In this document: piece by piece, positions 8,818 to 17,304 of the stretch
How the letters are laid out: every line of letters begins with the position of its first letter
Numbering within the stretch: the first letter of the stretch is position 1
Source of the DNA: Arthrobacter sp. MYb229
GTDB taxonomy: Bacteria; Actinomycetota; Actinomycetes; Actinomycetales; Micrococcaceae
NCBI RefSeq assembly: GCF_002975405.1
Contig: NZ_PCPS01000001.1
Coordinates: 248,001-312,000, forward strand
DNA length: 64,000 nucleotides
Direction of reading: 5' to 3'
Notes under the pieces: model-generated
What the model was told of the DNA's origin: nothing
Seen by the model: only the letters and a program-made list of their open reading frames with translations
Databases searched by the model: none
Translations under genes and position numbers: made by a program

Positions 8818-10155
8818 TTAGAACGTTGGGTTGGAGGCGCCGGTTCCATCGCTTGAGTACTCGGGATCGTATCCAGAGAATACGCCATTGATCACGACCG
8901 TGAGCGTGGGGGCATCTGCGGCGAAGCCGCCCGCCGGCTGCGAATTGTTTTCGTTGAGCGAGGAGAGGAACAGCCCGTCGGCCTGGATCTGCACCGGAAT
9001 GTTCGTGGGCAGTTCGAGATCCACCTTGGAGAAGACCGAGGAGACCTCCACCGTCGTCGGCTCGGTGATCGTGGACAGGTGGCGCAGGTCCACCGTCGAC
9101 TTGCTGAACACCGAGCTGTACTGGTTCGAATCCGTGGCCACGCCGACCGTTTCGCCCTGCATGCCGCGGAAATCGTTGCCACCGAAGATCACCGTGAGTA
9201 CCAGCAATGGAATGGCCAGCCCGAGCAGCCCGCCGCTGGTGCGGTGCGCGAGGGAGACGAAGACCAGCGCCAAGCCGACCACGAACAAGCCGATGGCAAA
9301 TGCCGTGCCCCACCCGTTGCCCGGCAGCGCGATCGCCCCGAGGTAATCCGCGGCGAGCACCAACGCCACCGTCAGGATGGTGACGCCGACGATGATGGTG
9401 GCAACCCAGCCGGGAACCGGGGGAGCATTGCGCAGCTTTTTATTCGCCTTGGCGAAATGTGGATCCAGCTGCGGCCCGTGGTCCTGCGGGATATGGCCGA
9501 AGCCGCGAGGTTCGGGGTCCATGGAGTCCTCCTCGGAGTCTGCGTTGCTCTTGTCGGTGTGCGGGTGCGTGGTTTCTGGATTGCGCAGCGGCTTCGTAGC
9601 CGGTGGGAACTGTTCGGGATAAACGGGTGCCTGCGTGCTGAAGGACTGGGCACGCTGCGCGCGCCAAGGCTTTTCAACGACGGAGCCGGGTGCCGGGTCG
9701 CTGGGCTTCGGCGTGCGGCGGGGTTTGGAGGTGCCGGCAAACTTGGTGTCGCGTCGGCTGAAGATCACGAAGAGGATTCCGGCGATCACCAGCAGCGGCC
9801 ACAGAATCGGGGCCACGGTGCTGAGCAGCCAGGGGGCGAGGAAGAAGCCGATGAGCAAAAATACCAGGGCTCCGGTGAGCGCGCTGGTCCAGTCCTTGCC
9901 GTGCACCGCCCGCTCCAAGGGGATCGTGCCCTTGGGGCCGGGCAAGAGCCCCCAAGCCAGCCCGTAAACCAGGAAGCCGGTTCCGCCGAGCAAACTCAAC
10001 GCGACGAATACCCCGCGCACCAGCACGACATCGATGTTGAATCGCTGTGCGATGCCCGCCGCAACGCCGCCCAGCCACTGGGAATCTTGCCGTTCGATGC
10101 CAATTTTGCGTAATTGGTCGAAAACGTTGCTGCGCGGAGAGTTCTCGTTGTCCAT
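8818..10155 (-). CDS. PspC/LiaF-like membrane sensor, EsrI-like
   Basis: A 445-aa protein with an N-terminal PspC domain (QWLGGVAAGIAQRFNIDVVLVRG), one further hydrophobic pair near 90-130, a proline- and charge-rich linker (about 140-225), four hydrophobic segments (about 235-340) and a C-terminal beta-rich domain (about 345-445) resembling the extracytoplasmic part of LiaF. It is divergent from a PspC-domain histidine kinase and its response regulator. This arrangement matches the EsrISR three-component envelope-stress system of Corynebacterium glutamicum, in which EsrI restrains the kinase. The role is inferred from domain layout and neighbours. Confidence 0.8.
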   Translation of the reverse strand: MDNENSPRSNVFDQLRKIGIERQDSQWLGGVAAGIAQRFNIDVVLVRGVFVALSLLGGTGFLVYGLAWGLLPGPKGTIPLERAVHGKDWTSALTGALVFLLIGFFLAPWLLSTVAPILWPLLVIAGILFVIFSRRDTKFAGTSKPRRTPKPSDPAPGSVVEKPWRAQRAQSFSTQAPVYPEQFPPATKPLRNPETTHPHTDKSNADSEEDSMDPEPRGFGHIPQDHGPQLDPHFAKANKKLRNAPPVPGWVATIIVGVTILTVALVLAADYLGAIALPGNGWGTAFAIGLFVVGLALVFVSLAHRTSGGLLGLAIPLLVLTVIFGGNDFRGMQGETVGVATDSNQYSSVFSKSTVDLRHLSTITEPTTVEVSSVFSKVDLELPTNIPVQIQADGLFLSSLNENNSQPAGGFAADAPTLTVVINGVFSGYDPEYSSDGTGASNPTF

Positions 10156-10280
10156 GCTTAAATCTTCTCCCGGGGGCGGGCTTAGCGCTATGAGGGGCTA
10201 CCCTGATTCTTCCCTAGGGGCCGCCCTGACTTCCGGCAGCGACCCGGTTTTCTGCCCGGGAACGTGCTTGACTTGTCAGT

Positions 10281-11549
10281 ATGGAACGAACCGAGCAGCG
10301 AAATCAGATCGTACGCAGTGAATCCCGGCTGATCGCCGGGGTGTGCGGCGGCCTCGCTGTGCACCTTGGCATACCGGTGAACTACCTGCGTATCGGGTTC
10401 TTGGGGCTTACCGCCCTGGGCGGGGCCGGCGTATTGCTCTACGCCTGGCTGTGGGTGTTCACTCCCAGCGCCGAAGAATCCAAGGCCGGAGCGCTGCGCT
10501 CCCGGGGTACGGGGCCGCGCACGCTCGCGGAGGAAATGGGCCGCGTACAGCAGGGCATATTTTCCCCGCGCGAGATGAGCGAGAAGCTTTCCTCCTGGCG
10601 TGAAACCCTCATCGGCGCGGCCTTGCTGCTGGTGGCGCTGCTGGCGCTGGGGCAGTGGCTCGGGCTGAATATTCGCTGGGATCTGATTTGGCCCAGCTTG
10701 GGCATCATCGCCGGCGTGCTGCTCGCCTGGCTGCAGGTCGATGGGCAGCACCTCGACGGTGACCGCAAGGCCAAGGCGCTCGTCTTCGGGCGGTTGATTC
10801 TGGGCCTGCTGCTCGCGATCGGCGGGCTGCTGGCGATTCTCAGCGGGAGCGTGAGCACCTCCGATCTGCTCGGCGGGATGTGGGCGGCGCTGGCGATTAT
10901 CACCGGTGCGGTGGTGGTGCTGCTGCCCTGGGGCGCCAGGTTGTGGCGCGACTATCTTTCGGAGAGAAGCAATCGGCAGGCCGCGGCGCAGCGCGCGGAC
11001 TTTGCCGCGCATCTGCACGACTCGGTGCTGCAGACGCTGGCCGTGATCCAAAAACGCAGCGATGACCCGGCCGCGGTGCGAACCCTGGCGCGCGTGCAGG
11101 AACGCGAGCTGCGCGCTTGGCTCTATGAGACCGAAGAGCTCGACGAGAAAGACGTGGTCGTGGAAATCCAGGCCGAGGCCGACAACGTCGAGAAATTGCT
11201 GCTGCGCGATGTCGATGTGATTACCGTCGGCAATGCCAGGGGCTTCGACGGACAGCAGGCGCTCGTGGCGGCGAGCCGGGAAGCGATGATGAATGCCGCA
11301 AAACATGCCGAGGGGACGATCTCGGTGTATGTCGAATGCAGCGAGCAGCTGATCGAGGTGTTCATCAGGGATCGCGGAAAGGGCTTCGACGTAGGCGGGA
11401 TCGACAAGGACCGGTATGGGGTGCGCGAATCGATTATCGGGCGGATGCAGCGGGCCGGCGGGCAGGCTTCTATTCGCAGCGGCGAGACGGGCACCGAAGT
11501 AGAGTTGAAAATGCCAAGGAACAGCAGTCAGGAAGATACAGAATCATGA
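10281..11549 (+). CDS. PspC-domain sensor histidine kinase, EsrS/LiaS-like
   Basis: A 422-aa kinase. Residues 1-65 form a PspC domain (LIAGVCGGLAVHLGIPVNYLRIG); hydrophobic helices follow at about 110-225; the NarL-type dimerisation motif FAAHLHDSVLQTL supplies the phospho-accepting histidine; and the HATPase domain shows REAMMNAAKHA (N box) and RDRGKGFD (G box). Its TGA overlaps the ATG of the response regulator by 4 nt. No Shine-Dalgarno precedes the start, so initiation may be leaderless. The 125-nt divergent gap with the LiaF/EsrI-like gene holds the shared promoters. It probably senses cell-wall stress by homology with EsrS. Confidence 0.9.
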   Translation: MERTEQRNQIVRSESRLIAGVCGGLAVHLGIPVNYLRIGFLGLTALGGAGVLLYAWLWVFTPSAEESKAGALRSRGTGPRTLAEEMGRVQQGIFSPREMSEKLSSWRETLIGAALLLVALLALGQWLGLNIRWDLIWPSLGIIAGVLLAWLQVDGQHLDGDRKAKALVFGRLILGLLLAIGGLLAILSGSVSTSDLLGGMWAALAIITGAVVVLLPWGARLWRDYLSERSNRQAAAQRADFAAHLHDSVLQTLAVIQKRSDDPAAVRTLARVQERELRAWLYETEELDEKDVVVEIQAEADNVEKLLLRDVDVITVGNARGFDGQQALVAASREAMMNAAKHAEGTISVYVECSEQLIEVFIRDRGKGFDVGGIDKDRYGVRESIIGRMQRAGGQASIRSGETGTEVELKMPRNSSQEDTES

Positions 11550-12214
11550 GTAGCGAACAGCAGAACTTCACTGTGGTGTTGGTAGACGACCATGGAATCT
11601 TCCGCTCCGGGCTCCGCGCGGATCTCGGTGAGGACCTGCGCATTGTCGGTGAGGCGGGGTCCGTAGAACAGGCTATCGAAGTCATCGAAAGCCAGCGGCC
11701 GGACGTGGTCCTGCTCGACGTGCATCTGCCCGGCGGCCGCGGCGGCGGGGGCGCCGAGGTCTTGCGCGGTTGCGCGCACCTGTTGGGTTCCACCAAGTTC
11801 CTGGCGCTGAGCGTTTCGGATTCGGCGCAGGACGTGGTCACGGTGATTCGGGCCGGGGCCCGGGGCTACGTGACCAAGAGCATTTCCGGAACCGAAATCT
11901 CGGACGCGGTGCGCCGGGTGGCCGGGGGAGATGCGGTGTTCTCGCCACGGCTGGCGGGCTTTGTGCTTGACGCATTCGGCGGTGCAAAAGTGGCCGAAGC
12001 GACCGGCATCGACGAGGAACTGGATCTGCTCTCGGACCGGGAATTGCAGGTGATGCGCCTGATCGCCCGCGGCTACAGCTACAAGGAGGTGGCCAAGGAG
12101 CTGTTCATCTCGGTGAAAACCGTGGAATCGCATGTCTCGAACGTGCTGCGCAAATTGCAGCTCTCGAATCGCCATGAACTCACGCGCTGGGCGGTGGACC
12201 GGAAGATCCTCTAG
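11546..12214 (+). CDS. NarL/LuxR-family response regulator, EsrR-like
   Basis: A 222-aa protein: receiver domain with acidic pocket VDDH (Asp14-Asp15), phosphorylation site LLDVHLPGG (Asp58) and the switch lysine in GYVTKS; C-terminal LuxR helix-turn-helix LSDRELQVMRLIARGYSYKEVAKELFIS with KTVESHVSNVLRKL. The ATG at 11546 overlaps the kinase stop and gives a canonical N-terminus; longer readings of this frame lie inside the kinase gene. It forms a two-component pair with the upstream PspC kinase and ends at a strong terminator. Confidence 0.93.
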   Translation: MSSEQQNFTVVLVDDHGIFRSGLRADLGEDLRIVGEAGSVEQAIEVIESQRPDVVLLDVHLPGGRGGGGAEVLRGCAHLLGSTKFLALSVSDSAQDVVTVIRAGARGYVTKSISGTEISDAVRRVAGGDAVFSPRLAGFVLDAFGGAKVAEATGIDEELDLLSDRELQVMRLIARGYSYKEVAKELFISVKTVESHVSNVLRKLQLSNRHELTRWAVDRKIL

Positions 12215-12225
12215 GCGTTGACGAA

Positions 12226-12256
12226 TGCGGGCCCGATCCGGCGGATCGGGCCCGCA
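12226..12256. terminator. Bidirectional terminator, response regulator / aminotransferase
   Basis: TGCGGGCCCGATCC (12226-12239) pairs perfectly with 12243-12256 around a GGC loop, between convergent genes. The U-tract is poor. Confidence 0.7.
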
Positions 12257-12272
12257 CTGTCCGGATGCCGCT

Positions 12273-13472
12273 CTACTCGGCTTCGCCCAGCAACCGGGCC
12301 ATCCGGGACACGCCCTCTGCCAGGTCCGCATCGCCCAGCGCATAGGACATGCGGATATAGCCCGAGGGCCCAAAGGCTTCGCCCGGTACGACCGCGACCT
12401 CCGCCTGCTCCAGGATGAACGCGGCCAGCTCGGCGCTGGTGTTGCTCACCACGCCGCGGATCTTCTTGCCCAGCAGCCCGCGTACGTCCGAGTAGGCGTA
12501 GAAGGCGCCCTCAGGCATCGGGCAGTGCAATCCGTCGATGGCGTTCAAGCCCTCGACGATGGCAAGCCGGCGGCGGTTGAAGGCGACCTTCATCTCCTCG
12601 ACGGCATCCAGTGGGCCGGCCACCGCGGCCAAGGCGGCACGCTGGGACACATTGGCCACATTCGAGGTCGCATGGGACTGCAGGTTGGTGGCAGCCTTGA
12701 TGACGTCCAGTGGGCCTGCCATCCAGCCCACACGCCAACCGGTCATGGCGTAGGTCTTGGCCACGCCGTTGAGGATGACCACCCGGTCTTCGAGCTCCGG
12801 AACCAGCGTCGCAATGGAGCTGAAGGACGCGTCCCCGTAGGTCAGGTGCTCGTAGATCTCATCGGTGACAACCCACAAGCCCTTTTCGGCCGCCCAGCGG
12901 CCGATTTCCTTGATCTGCTCTGCCGTGTAGACCGCGCCGGTAGGGTTCGAGGGGGAAACGAAGAGCAAGACCTTGGTGCGCTCGGTCAGCACGGACTCGA
13001 GCTGCTCGACGGTGACCTTGTAGCCCTGCTCGGGGCCGGCGAAGACGGATACGGGCACCCCGCCCGCCAGCTGCACCGACTCCGGGTAGGTGGTCCAGTA
13101 AGGAGCCGGAATGATGACTTCGTCTCCCGGGTCGAGCAATGCGGCAAAGGTGTTGTAGACCGCCTGCTTGCCGCCGTTGGTCACCAGCACCTGCGCGCCA
13201 GCCAGCTCGTATCCGGAGTGGCGCAGAGTCTTTTCGGCAATCGCTTCGCGCAGTTCAGGCAGGCCCGCCGCGGGGGAGTACCGGTGGTTCTTCGGATCCT
13301 GGGCGGCCTTGACCGCCGCCTCGACGATGTAATCCGGAGTTGCGAAGTCCGGCTCGCCGGCGCCGAAGCCGATGACCGGACGACCGGCTGCCTTGAGCGC
13401 TTTCGCCTTGGCATCGACCGCTAGCGTTGCGGACTCGGAAATGGCGCCGATGCGGCGTGAAATTCTAGACAT
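12273..13472 (-). CDS. Class I pyridoxal-phosphate aminotransferase, aspartate type
   Basis: A 399-aa fold-type I aminotransferase, probably aspartate:2-oxoglutarate. It shows [19 protein letters not shown], the cofactor-phosphate region [19 protein letters not shown], and the PLP Schiff-base lysine Lys239 in [16 protein letters not shown]. The ATG at 13472 is chosen over an upstream in-frame start at 13568 because AGGATG lies correctly before it and the family starts at [17 protein letters not shown]. Upstream of tRNA-Trp and secE; a similar aminotransferase-tRNA-secE order is common in actinobacteria. Substrate preference is inferred. Confidence 0.88.
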   Translation of the reverse strand: MSRISRRIGAISESATLAVDAKAKALKAAGRPVIGFGAGEPDFATPDYIVEAAVKAAQDPKNHRYSPAAGLPELREAIAEKTLRHSGYELAGAQVLVTNGGKQAVYNTFAALLDPGDEVIIPAPYWTTYPESVQLAGGVPVSVFAGPEQGYKVTVEQLESVLTERTKVLLFVSPSNPTGAVYTAEQIKEIGRWAAEKGLWVVTDEIYEHLTYGDASFSSIATLVPELEDRVVILNGVAKTYAMTGWRVGWMAGPLDVIKAATNLQSHATSNVANVSQRAALAAVAGPLDAVEEMKVAFNRRRLAIVEGLNAIDGLHCPMPEGAFYAYSDVRGLLGKKIRGVVSNTSAELAAFILEQAEVAVVPGEAFGPSGYIRMSYALGDADLAEGVSRMARLLGEAE

Positions 13473-13703
13473 AGAAAATGCATCCTGACGGTTACGTAAG
13501 CTGCTGTTAGTTCCAATCCTAGTTCCCAGTATTTGCCGATGCTCAGTGAAATCGAAAAATGACACCAACTGATCACTAACTAGTGGTCAGAATGCGGTGT
13601 GCGACACACAGGGTGCAGTCAGTTCGACATTTGCTGGTTCGTTGCGTAAAGTTATTTCTCGTTGCTGAGACATCGCAACCGACATGGAAAAGTCCTGATC
13701 GGC

Positions 13704-13709
13704 TAAGAT
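13704..13709 (+). promoter_or_regulatory. Predicted -10 box ahead of tRNA-Trp/secE
   Basis: TAAGAT lies 25 nt before the mature tRNA 5' end; the -35 (around CGACAT) is weak. This would drive tRNA-Trp and perhaps secE. Confidence 0.45.
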
Positions 13710-13734
13710 GTTCTCAGTAAGAGCGGTAGCTCAA

Positions 13735-13807
13735 AGGGTAGTGGCGCAATTGGTAGCGCAGCGGTCTCCAAAACCGCAGGTTGCAGGTTCGAGTCCTGTC
13801 TGCCCTG
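13735..13807 (+). tRNA. tRNA-Trp (anticodon CCA)
   Basis: A complete 73-nt cloverleaf: acceptor AGGGTAG/CTGCCCT (one G-U), D stem GCGC/GCGC with loop AATTGGTA, anticodon stem GCGGT/ACCGC around CTCCAAA, and T stem GCAGG/CCTGT with loop TTCGAGT. The discriminator is G, as in bacterial tRNA-Trp. CCA is not encoded. Placement just before secE is typical. Confidence 0.95.
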
Positions 13808-13844
13808 CGCAGTAGCGATGGTAATAATCGCACAGCGAATCTCA

Positions 13845-13916
13845 AATCACGGTGTGTTGTGGTCGGTCAGGCTGCGGCGCACCGTGATTGTTTCAACTGG
13901 CCAAAAAAATTGAAAC
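13845..13916 (+). other. Two hairpins between tRNA-Trp and secE
   Basis: AATCACGGTG (13845-13854) pairs perfectly with 13880-13889, and GTTTCAA (13890-13896) pairs with TTGAAAC (13910-13916) immediately before the secE ribosome-binding site. They could mark tRNA processing, partial termination or control of secE translation. Confidence 0.5.
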
Positions 13917-13926
13917 GAGGATCAGG

Positions 13927-14181
13927 TTGAGCGAATCAGCTGCCGTAAACCCCGGAAATGGTGAGAAGGCAAAGAAGGGCTTCTTCGGACGCATCTTCCT
14001 ATTCCTGCGCCAGGTAATTTCAGAACTGAAGAAGGTCGTTACCCCAACGCGTAGCGAGCTCGTCAATTACACGCTGGTTGTAATCGGTTTTGTTTGCGTC
14101 GTTATGTTGATCGTCACGATCCTTGACTTCGTACTGGGCCAAGGTTCGATCCTCCTGTTCACCAATCAGCCAGAACAGTAA
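13927..14181 (+). CDS. secE: Preprotein translocase subunit SecE
   Basis: An 84-aa short-form SecE with a lysine-rich N-terminus, the amphipathic [24 protein letters not shown] and one transmembrane helix (about 47-70), the pattern of single-span SecE. It stabilises SecY in the translocon. TTG at 13927, preceded by GAGGATCAGG, is preferred to the ATG at 13888, which would add 13 residues overlapping the upstream hairpin. Next to nusG, as in nearly all bacteria. Confidence 0.92.
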   Translation: MSESAAVNPGNGEKAKKGFFGRIFLFLRQVISELKKVVTPTRSELVNYTLVVIGFVCVVMLIVTILDFVLGQGSILLFTNQPEQ

Positions 14182-14198
14182 TTTATTTGCCGCGGCGG

Positions 14199-14204
14199 TA
14201 TAAT
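14199..14204 (+). promoter_or_regulatory. Candidate internal promoter -10 for nusG
   Basis: A perfect TATAAT in the 71-nt secE-nusG gap, about 49 nt before the nusG GTG. No clear -35 is seen, so it is only a candidate. Confidence 0.35.
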
Positions 14205-14252
14205 CGCCCGCAGGTAGTAGATGTCATTCAGTCAAAGAAAGCAGGAGCTGCA

Positions 14253-15143
14253 GTGTCCGACAAGGAACTCGAACCGCAGATTAATGACGAGGTCGAAAAC
14301 GAGTTCGTTGAAGCTGACGGCGCGCAGGTAGAAACCGCCGCCGAGGTTGCAACCGACGAGACCGAAGCTCCAGCCGTTGTTGCTGAAGAAGCCGTTCAGG
14401 GCGAAGCCGACGAAGACGAAGCTGCTGAAGCAGACGTTCAGGATGAAGCCGACGAGGACGAAGCTGCTGAAGCAGACGTTCAGGGCGAAGCCGAAGAAGA
14501 CGAAGCCGCTGAAGCAGACGACGTCGACGTAGTCGCCGCGCTCAAGGAAGAATTCCGCTCGAAGCTGCGTCGCCAGCCGGGTGACTGGTTCGTCATTCAC
14601 ACCTACGCAGGTTACGAAAACCGCGTGAAGCTGAACCTAGAGACTCGTATCCAGACTCAGGACATGGACGATTTCATCTATGAAATCCAGGTTCCGATGG
14701 AAGAGGTCGTTGAGGTTAAGAACACTCAGCGCAAGATCGTTCGCCGCGTGCGCATCCCGGGCTACGTCCTGGTTCGCATGGAGCTGACCGACGCTTCTTG
14801 GGGTGTCGTTCGACACACGCCAGGTGTTACCGGATTCGTAGGAAACGCCCATGATCCTAACCCGCTGAACCTCGACGAAGTGTTCTCCATGCTGGAGCAC
14901 ACGGTGGTCGATCCGGTTGAGCAGCCATCGGCTTCCAAGCCGGGACGTTCACCAATCACCGAAGTCACCGTCGATTTCGAGGTTGGCGAATCGGTTACCG
15001 TCAACGATGGTCCGTTCGAGACCATGCCGGCGACGATCTCGGAAATCAAGCTGGAATCGGCGCAGCTGGTTGTCCTCGTTTCGATCTTCGAGCGCGAGAC
15101 CCCAGTGACCTTGAACTTCAACCAGGTCACCAAGATCCAGTAG
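14253..15143 (+). CDS. nusG: Transcription termination/antitermination factor NusG
   Basis: A 296-aa NusG, much longer than E. coli NusG (181 aa) because of an acidic N-terminal extension. The NGN domain begins near residue 108 ([19 protein letters not shown]) and contains [30 protein letters not shown]; the KOW domain (about 240-296) has [27 protein letters not shown] at 14253, six bases after AGGAG, is preferred over 14187. Residues 50-89 are three near-identical acidic repeats of 14 aa. Actinobacterial NusG proteins usually carry acidic extensions, but the tandem duplication is clear at DNA level. It binds RNA polymerase and Rho or S10. Confidence 0.93.
   Translation: MSDKELEPQINDEVENEFVEADGAQVETAAEVATDETEAPAVVAEEAVQGEADEDEAAEADVQDEADEDEAAEADVQGEAEEDEAAEADDVDVVAALKEEFRSKLRRQPGDWFVIHTYAGYENRVKLNLETRIQTQDMDDFIYEIQVPMEEVVEVKNTQRKIVRRVRIPGYVLVRMELTDASWGVVRHTPGVTGFVGNAHDPNPLNLDEVFSMLEHTVVDPVEQPSASKPGRSPITEVTVDFEVGESVTVNDGPFETMPATISEIKLESAQLVVLVSIFERETPVTLNFNQVTKIQ
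14400..14519 (+). repeat. 42-bp tandem repeats in the nusG acidic linker
   Basis: Nearly three copies of a 42-bp unit (14400-14441, 14442-14483, 14484-14519) encode variants of [14 protein letters not shown]. Copies 1 and 2 differ at only a few bases. In frame, so copy-number change would lengthen or shorten NusG without a frameshift. Confidence 0.85.
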
Positions 15144-15154
15144 TATTAAGTCTT

Positions 15155-15192
15155 CGTGCCCCATTCCGTTTGCTTTACGGGGTGAGGGCACG
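15155..15192 (+). promoter_or_regulatory. Leader hairpin ahead of rplK-rplA
   Basis: CGTGCCC (15155-15161) pairs with GGGCACG (15186-15192), with an inner CCGT/ACGG stem (15166-15180), in the 128-nt nusG-rplK gap. L1 autoregulates rplKA by binding a leader in E. coli; whether this hairpin mimics the 23S L1 site is unproven. Confidence 0.35.
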
Positions 15193-15271
15193 TCCGGCTG
15201 TCGCGCCACGACGGCCACAACCCGCAGCACGCTCCTGTGTTGTGGGAACTGCAAGAGTATAAGGACCCGAC

Positions 15272-15703
15272 ATGGCCCCAAAGAAAAAGGTCACCGGACT
15301 CATCAAGCTGCAGATCCAGGCAGGCGCCGCTAACCCGGCTCCGCCAATTGGTCCTGCACTTGGCCAGCACGGCGTCAACATCATGGAATTCTGCAAGGCT
15401 TACAACGCAGCGACCGAGTCGCAGCGCGGTAACGTTGTACCAGTTGAAATCACCGTGTATGAAGACCGTTCATTCACCTTCATCACCAAGACCCCTCCAG
15501 CAGCAGAGCTGATCAAGAAGGCTGCTGGCGTTGCCAAGGGTTCGGCTACCCCGCACACCGTCAAGGTTGCCAAGCTGTCCCAGGCTCAGGTTGAAGAAAT
15601 CGCCACCACCAAGATGGCTGACCTCAACGCCAACGACTTGGCTGCCGCCTCGTTGATCATCGCCGGTACCGCCCGTTCCATGGGCATCACCGTCGAAGGC
15701 TAA
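15272..15703 (+). CDS. rplK: Ribosomal protein L11 (uL11)
   Basis: A 143-aa L11 of full family length: N-terminal [33 protein letters not shown], the proline-rich thiostrepton/GTPase-centre region, then the C-terminal 23S-binding domain ([29 protein letters not shown]). L11 is needed for RelA-type stringent sensing and elongation-factor GTPase activation. It is followed by rplA after a 135-nt gap and preceded by nusG, the standard order. Confidence 0.98.
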
Positions 15704-15838
15704 TTTTTAGCTTTTCGTAGTTCACTTCGGTGACTGCAACAAAGAATTTAATCTAAGGCGAGCAGGGAACACCCTGTCCGCCCGTGGCAGGACCGGGCGC
15801 GGTCCATATGACCACGACTGCATAAGGAGATAACGCAG

Positions 15839-16540
15839 ATGGCAAAGCGCAGCAAAGCATACGTAGCCGCCGCGGCCAAGATCGTGGCTGACAAGTTCTA
15901 CGATCCAACCGAGGCAATTGTCCTGGCTAAGGAAATCGCAGGCGAAAAGACTAACTCCACCGTTGAGGTAGCTTTCCGTTTGAGCGTTGACCCACGCAAG
16001 GCTGACCAGATGGTTCGCGGTACCGTGAACCTTCCACACGGCACCGGTAAGACCGCCCGCGTGGTTGTCTTCGCCAATGGCGACAAGGCCGAAGCTGCAA
16101 TCGCAGCCGGCGCCGACTTTGTTGGCTCGGACGACCTGATCGAAAAGATCCAGGGCGGCTGGACCGACTTCGACTCGGCCGTGGCAACCCCAGACCTCAT
16201 GGGTAAGGTTGGCCGCTTGGGTAAGATCTTGGGTCCTCGTAACCTGATGCCAAACCCTAAGACCGGCACCGTGACCATGGATGTCGCCAAGGCTGTTAAT
16301 GACATCAAGGGTGGCAAGATCGACTTCCGCGTCGACAAGCACGCCAACCTTCACTTCATCATCGGCAAGGCTTCGTTCGAAGCCAAGCAGCTGACCGAGA
16401 ACTACGCAGCAGCTCTGGAAGAAGTACTTCGCTTGAAGCCTTCCTCCTCGAAGGGTCGCTACATCTCGAAGGCAACCGTTTCGACCACCTTCGGTCCAGG
16501 CATCCCTGTTGATTCGAACGTAACTCGCATCGAGGCCTAA
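15839..16540 (+). CDS. rplA: Ribosomal protein L1 (uL1)
   Basis: A 233-aa L1 forming the mobile L1 stalk that guides deacylated tRNA out of the E site. Recognisable segments are [56 protein letters not shown] and the C-terminal [15 protein letters not shown]. The gene has a strong AAGGAG site 10 nt before its ATG and is closed by an intrinsic terminator, so nusG/rplK/rplA form a unit separate from rplJL. Confidence 0.98.
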   Translation: MAKRSKAYVAAAAKIVADKFYDPTEAIVLAKEIAGEKTNSTVEVAFRLSVDPRKADQMVRGTVNLPHGTGKTARVVVFANGDKAEAAIAAGADFVGSDDLIEKIQGGWTDFDSAVATPDLMGKVGRLGKILGPRNLMPNPKTGTVTMDVAKAVNDIKGGKIDFRVDKHANLHFIIGKASFEAKQLTENYAAALEEVLRLKPSSSKGRYISKATVSTTFGPGIPVDSNVTRIEA

Positions 16541-16555
16541 AGCCCAACGAGCGCT

Positions 16556-16606
16556 AAAACCGCGGGACTGACCAGAGAGATCTGGTCCGTCCCGCGGTTT
16601 TTGTTT
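16556..16606 (+). terminator. Intrinsic terminator after rplA
   Basis: AAAACCGCGGGAC-t-GACCAGA pairs with its downstream complement around a GAGA loop, followed by TTTTTGTTTT. Confidence 0.92.
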
Positions 16607-16747
16607 TCGCTCTCCATGGTTTCCTAGACAGGCTAACAAGTCGCCTGAAGGCCTAGTCAAAAGCTTGTTCAACGTCCGCGCTTGGCGAATTGCAAAGGTG
16701 GAGGCAGTCACGGAAACCGCTCACTATTTGTTCTGCTGTTTCGCAGC

Positions 16748-16753
16748 TAGACT
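16748..16753 (+). promoter_or_regulatory. Candidate promoter -10 in the rplA-rplJ gap
   Basis: TAGACT, the hexamer shared by the r-protein promoters here, lies upstream of the 6C-like RNA with no recognisable gene directly after it. Between 16607 and 16880 I see no gene. Confidence 0.25.
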
Positions 16754-16892
16754 GCCAGGGAAACCCGAGCTGACTAGATGGTATTCATCTGGTGATAGCT
16801 ATTGGGTGCCAAATATGTGAATTACCTGTACTGTCGCCGTTATCTGCCTGTGATCTGTTCCGTAGTCGCAATGAGTAGTGATAAGCTTAAAT

Positions 16893-17033
16893 GACCGACT
16901 TGATCGGCGGTTTCTACATGGGCCCCCCAAGACCATGTAGAAGCCGGATACGGAAGTTTCCCCAAAACTTTCGTGTCGACAAGTAGCCTGTTGTCAGCGT
17001 CCCCCAAGTGCTGACCTCAGGCCTTGTCATTTT
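16893..17033 (+). ncRNA. 6C-type small RNA
   Basis: Three consecutive hairpins display C-rich loops. Hairpin 1 (16909-16945): 13-bp stem with one G-U, loop GCCCCCCAAGA. Hairpin 2 (16951-16973): 9 bp with one G-U, loop CCCCA. Hairpin 3 (16986-17022): GCCTG-tt-GTCAGC stem with loop GTCCCCCAAGT, followed by a U-rich run (17024-17033), so it also serves as terminator. A TAAGCT -10 candidate is at 16882-16887. The actinobacterial 6C RNA family (B11 in Mycobacterium tuberculosis) is defined by C-rich hairpin loops and base-pairs with G-rich ribosome-binding sites. No protein is credible here. Confidence 0.75.
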
Positions 17034-17081
17034 AACGGCCATTGAGTGATTCGAATCATGCCCGCCTTGGCGCCATTGGAT

Positions 17082-17111
17082 TTGGAAGTTGCTGCCTTGG
17101 CCGTTTAGACT
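17082..17111 (+). promoter_or_regulatory. rplJ-rplL promoter
   Basis: TTGGAA (17082-17087), 18-bp spacer and TAGACT (17106-17111). Initiation about 6-8 nt downstream coincides with the start of the L10 leader motif. Confidence 0.6.
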
Positions 17112-17116
17112 AGATG

Positions 17117-17304
17117 TACCGAAGACCGTCGGCCGAGTGCATGCTTGCATAAACTCCTAAGAGCTCGAAAGAGCGGCCAACGCAGGTTTCATAGATTTGT
17201 TTTGACTTGAATTAGTTGAAATGCCCTGTGCTCCTGCGCGGGGCCTTTTTTATGGGCTCCGCCGGTTATGAAACGGTACCGAACAAATCCCCGGAAGGAG
17301 TGTT
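17117..17304 (+). promoter_or_regulatory. L10 leader RNA of rplJ-rplL
   Basis: The 5' UTR begins ACCGAAGACCGTCGG and carries GAGCTC...AGAGCGGCCAACGCAGGTTTCAT, features of the conserved L10-binding leader (a mimic of the 23S L10 site including a kink-turn region). Free L10-(L12)4 complex binds such leaders to repress its own operon. The leader ends in an intrinsic-terminator hairpin at 17223-17251, before a strong GGAAGGAG site and the rplJ ATG. Confidence 0.75.
17223..17251 (+). terminator. Attenuator hairpin inside the rplJ leader
   Basis: GCCCTGTGC (17223-17231) pairs with GCGCGGGGC (17236-17244) including two G-U pairs around loop TCCT, then CTTTTTT. It lies 54 nt before rplJ, so it must be bypassed for expression, which implies transcription attenuation. 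Confidence 0.75.

Noticed and set aside
16914-17150. 78-aa minus-strand ORF in the rplA-rplJ gap
   Set aside because: Lies over the 6C-like RNA hairpins and the rplJ promoter; no coding bias or ribosome-binding site.
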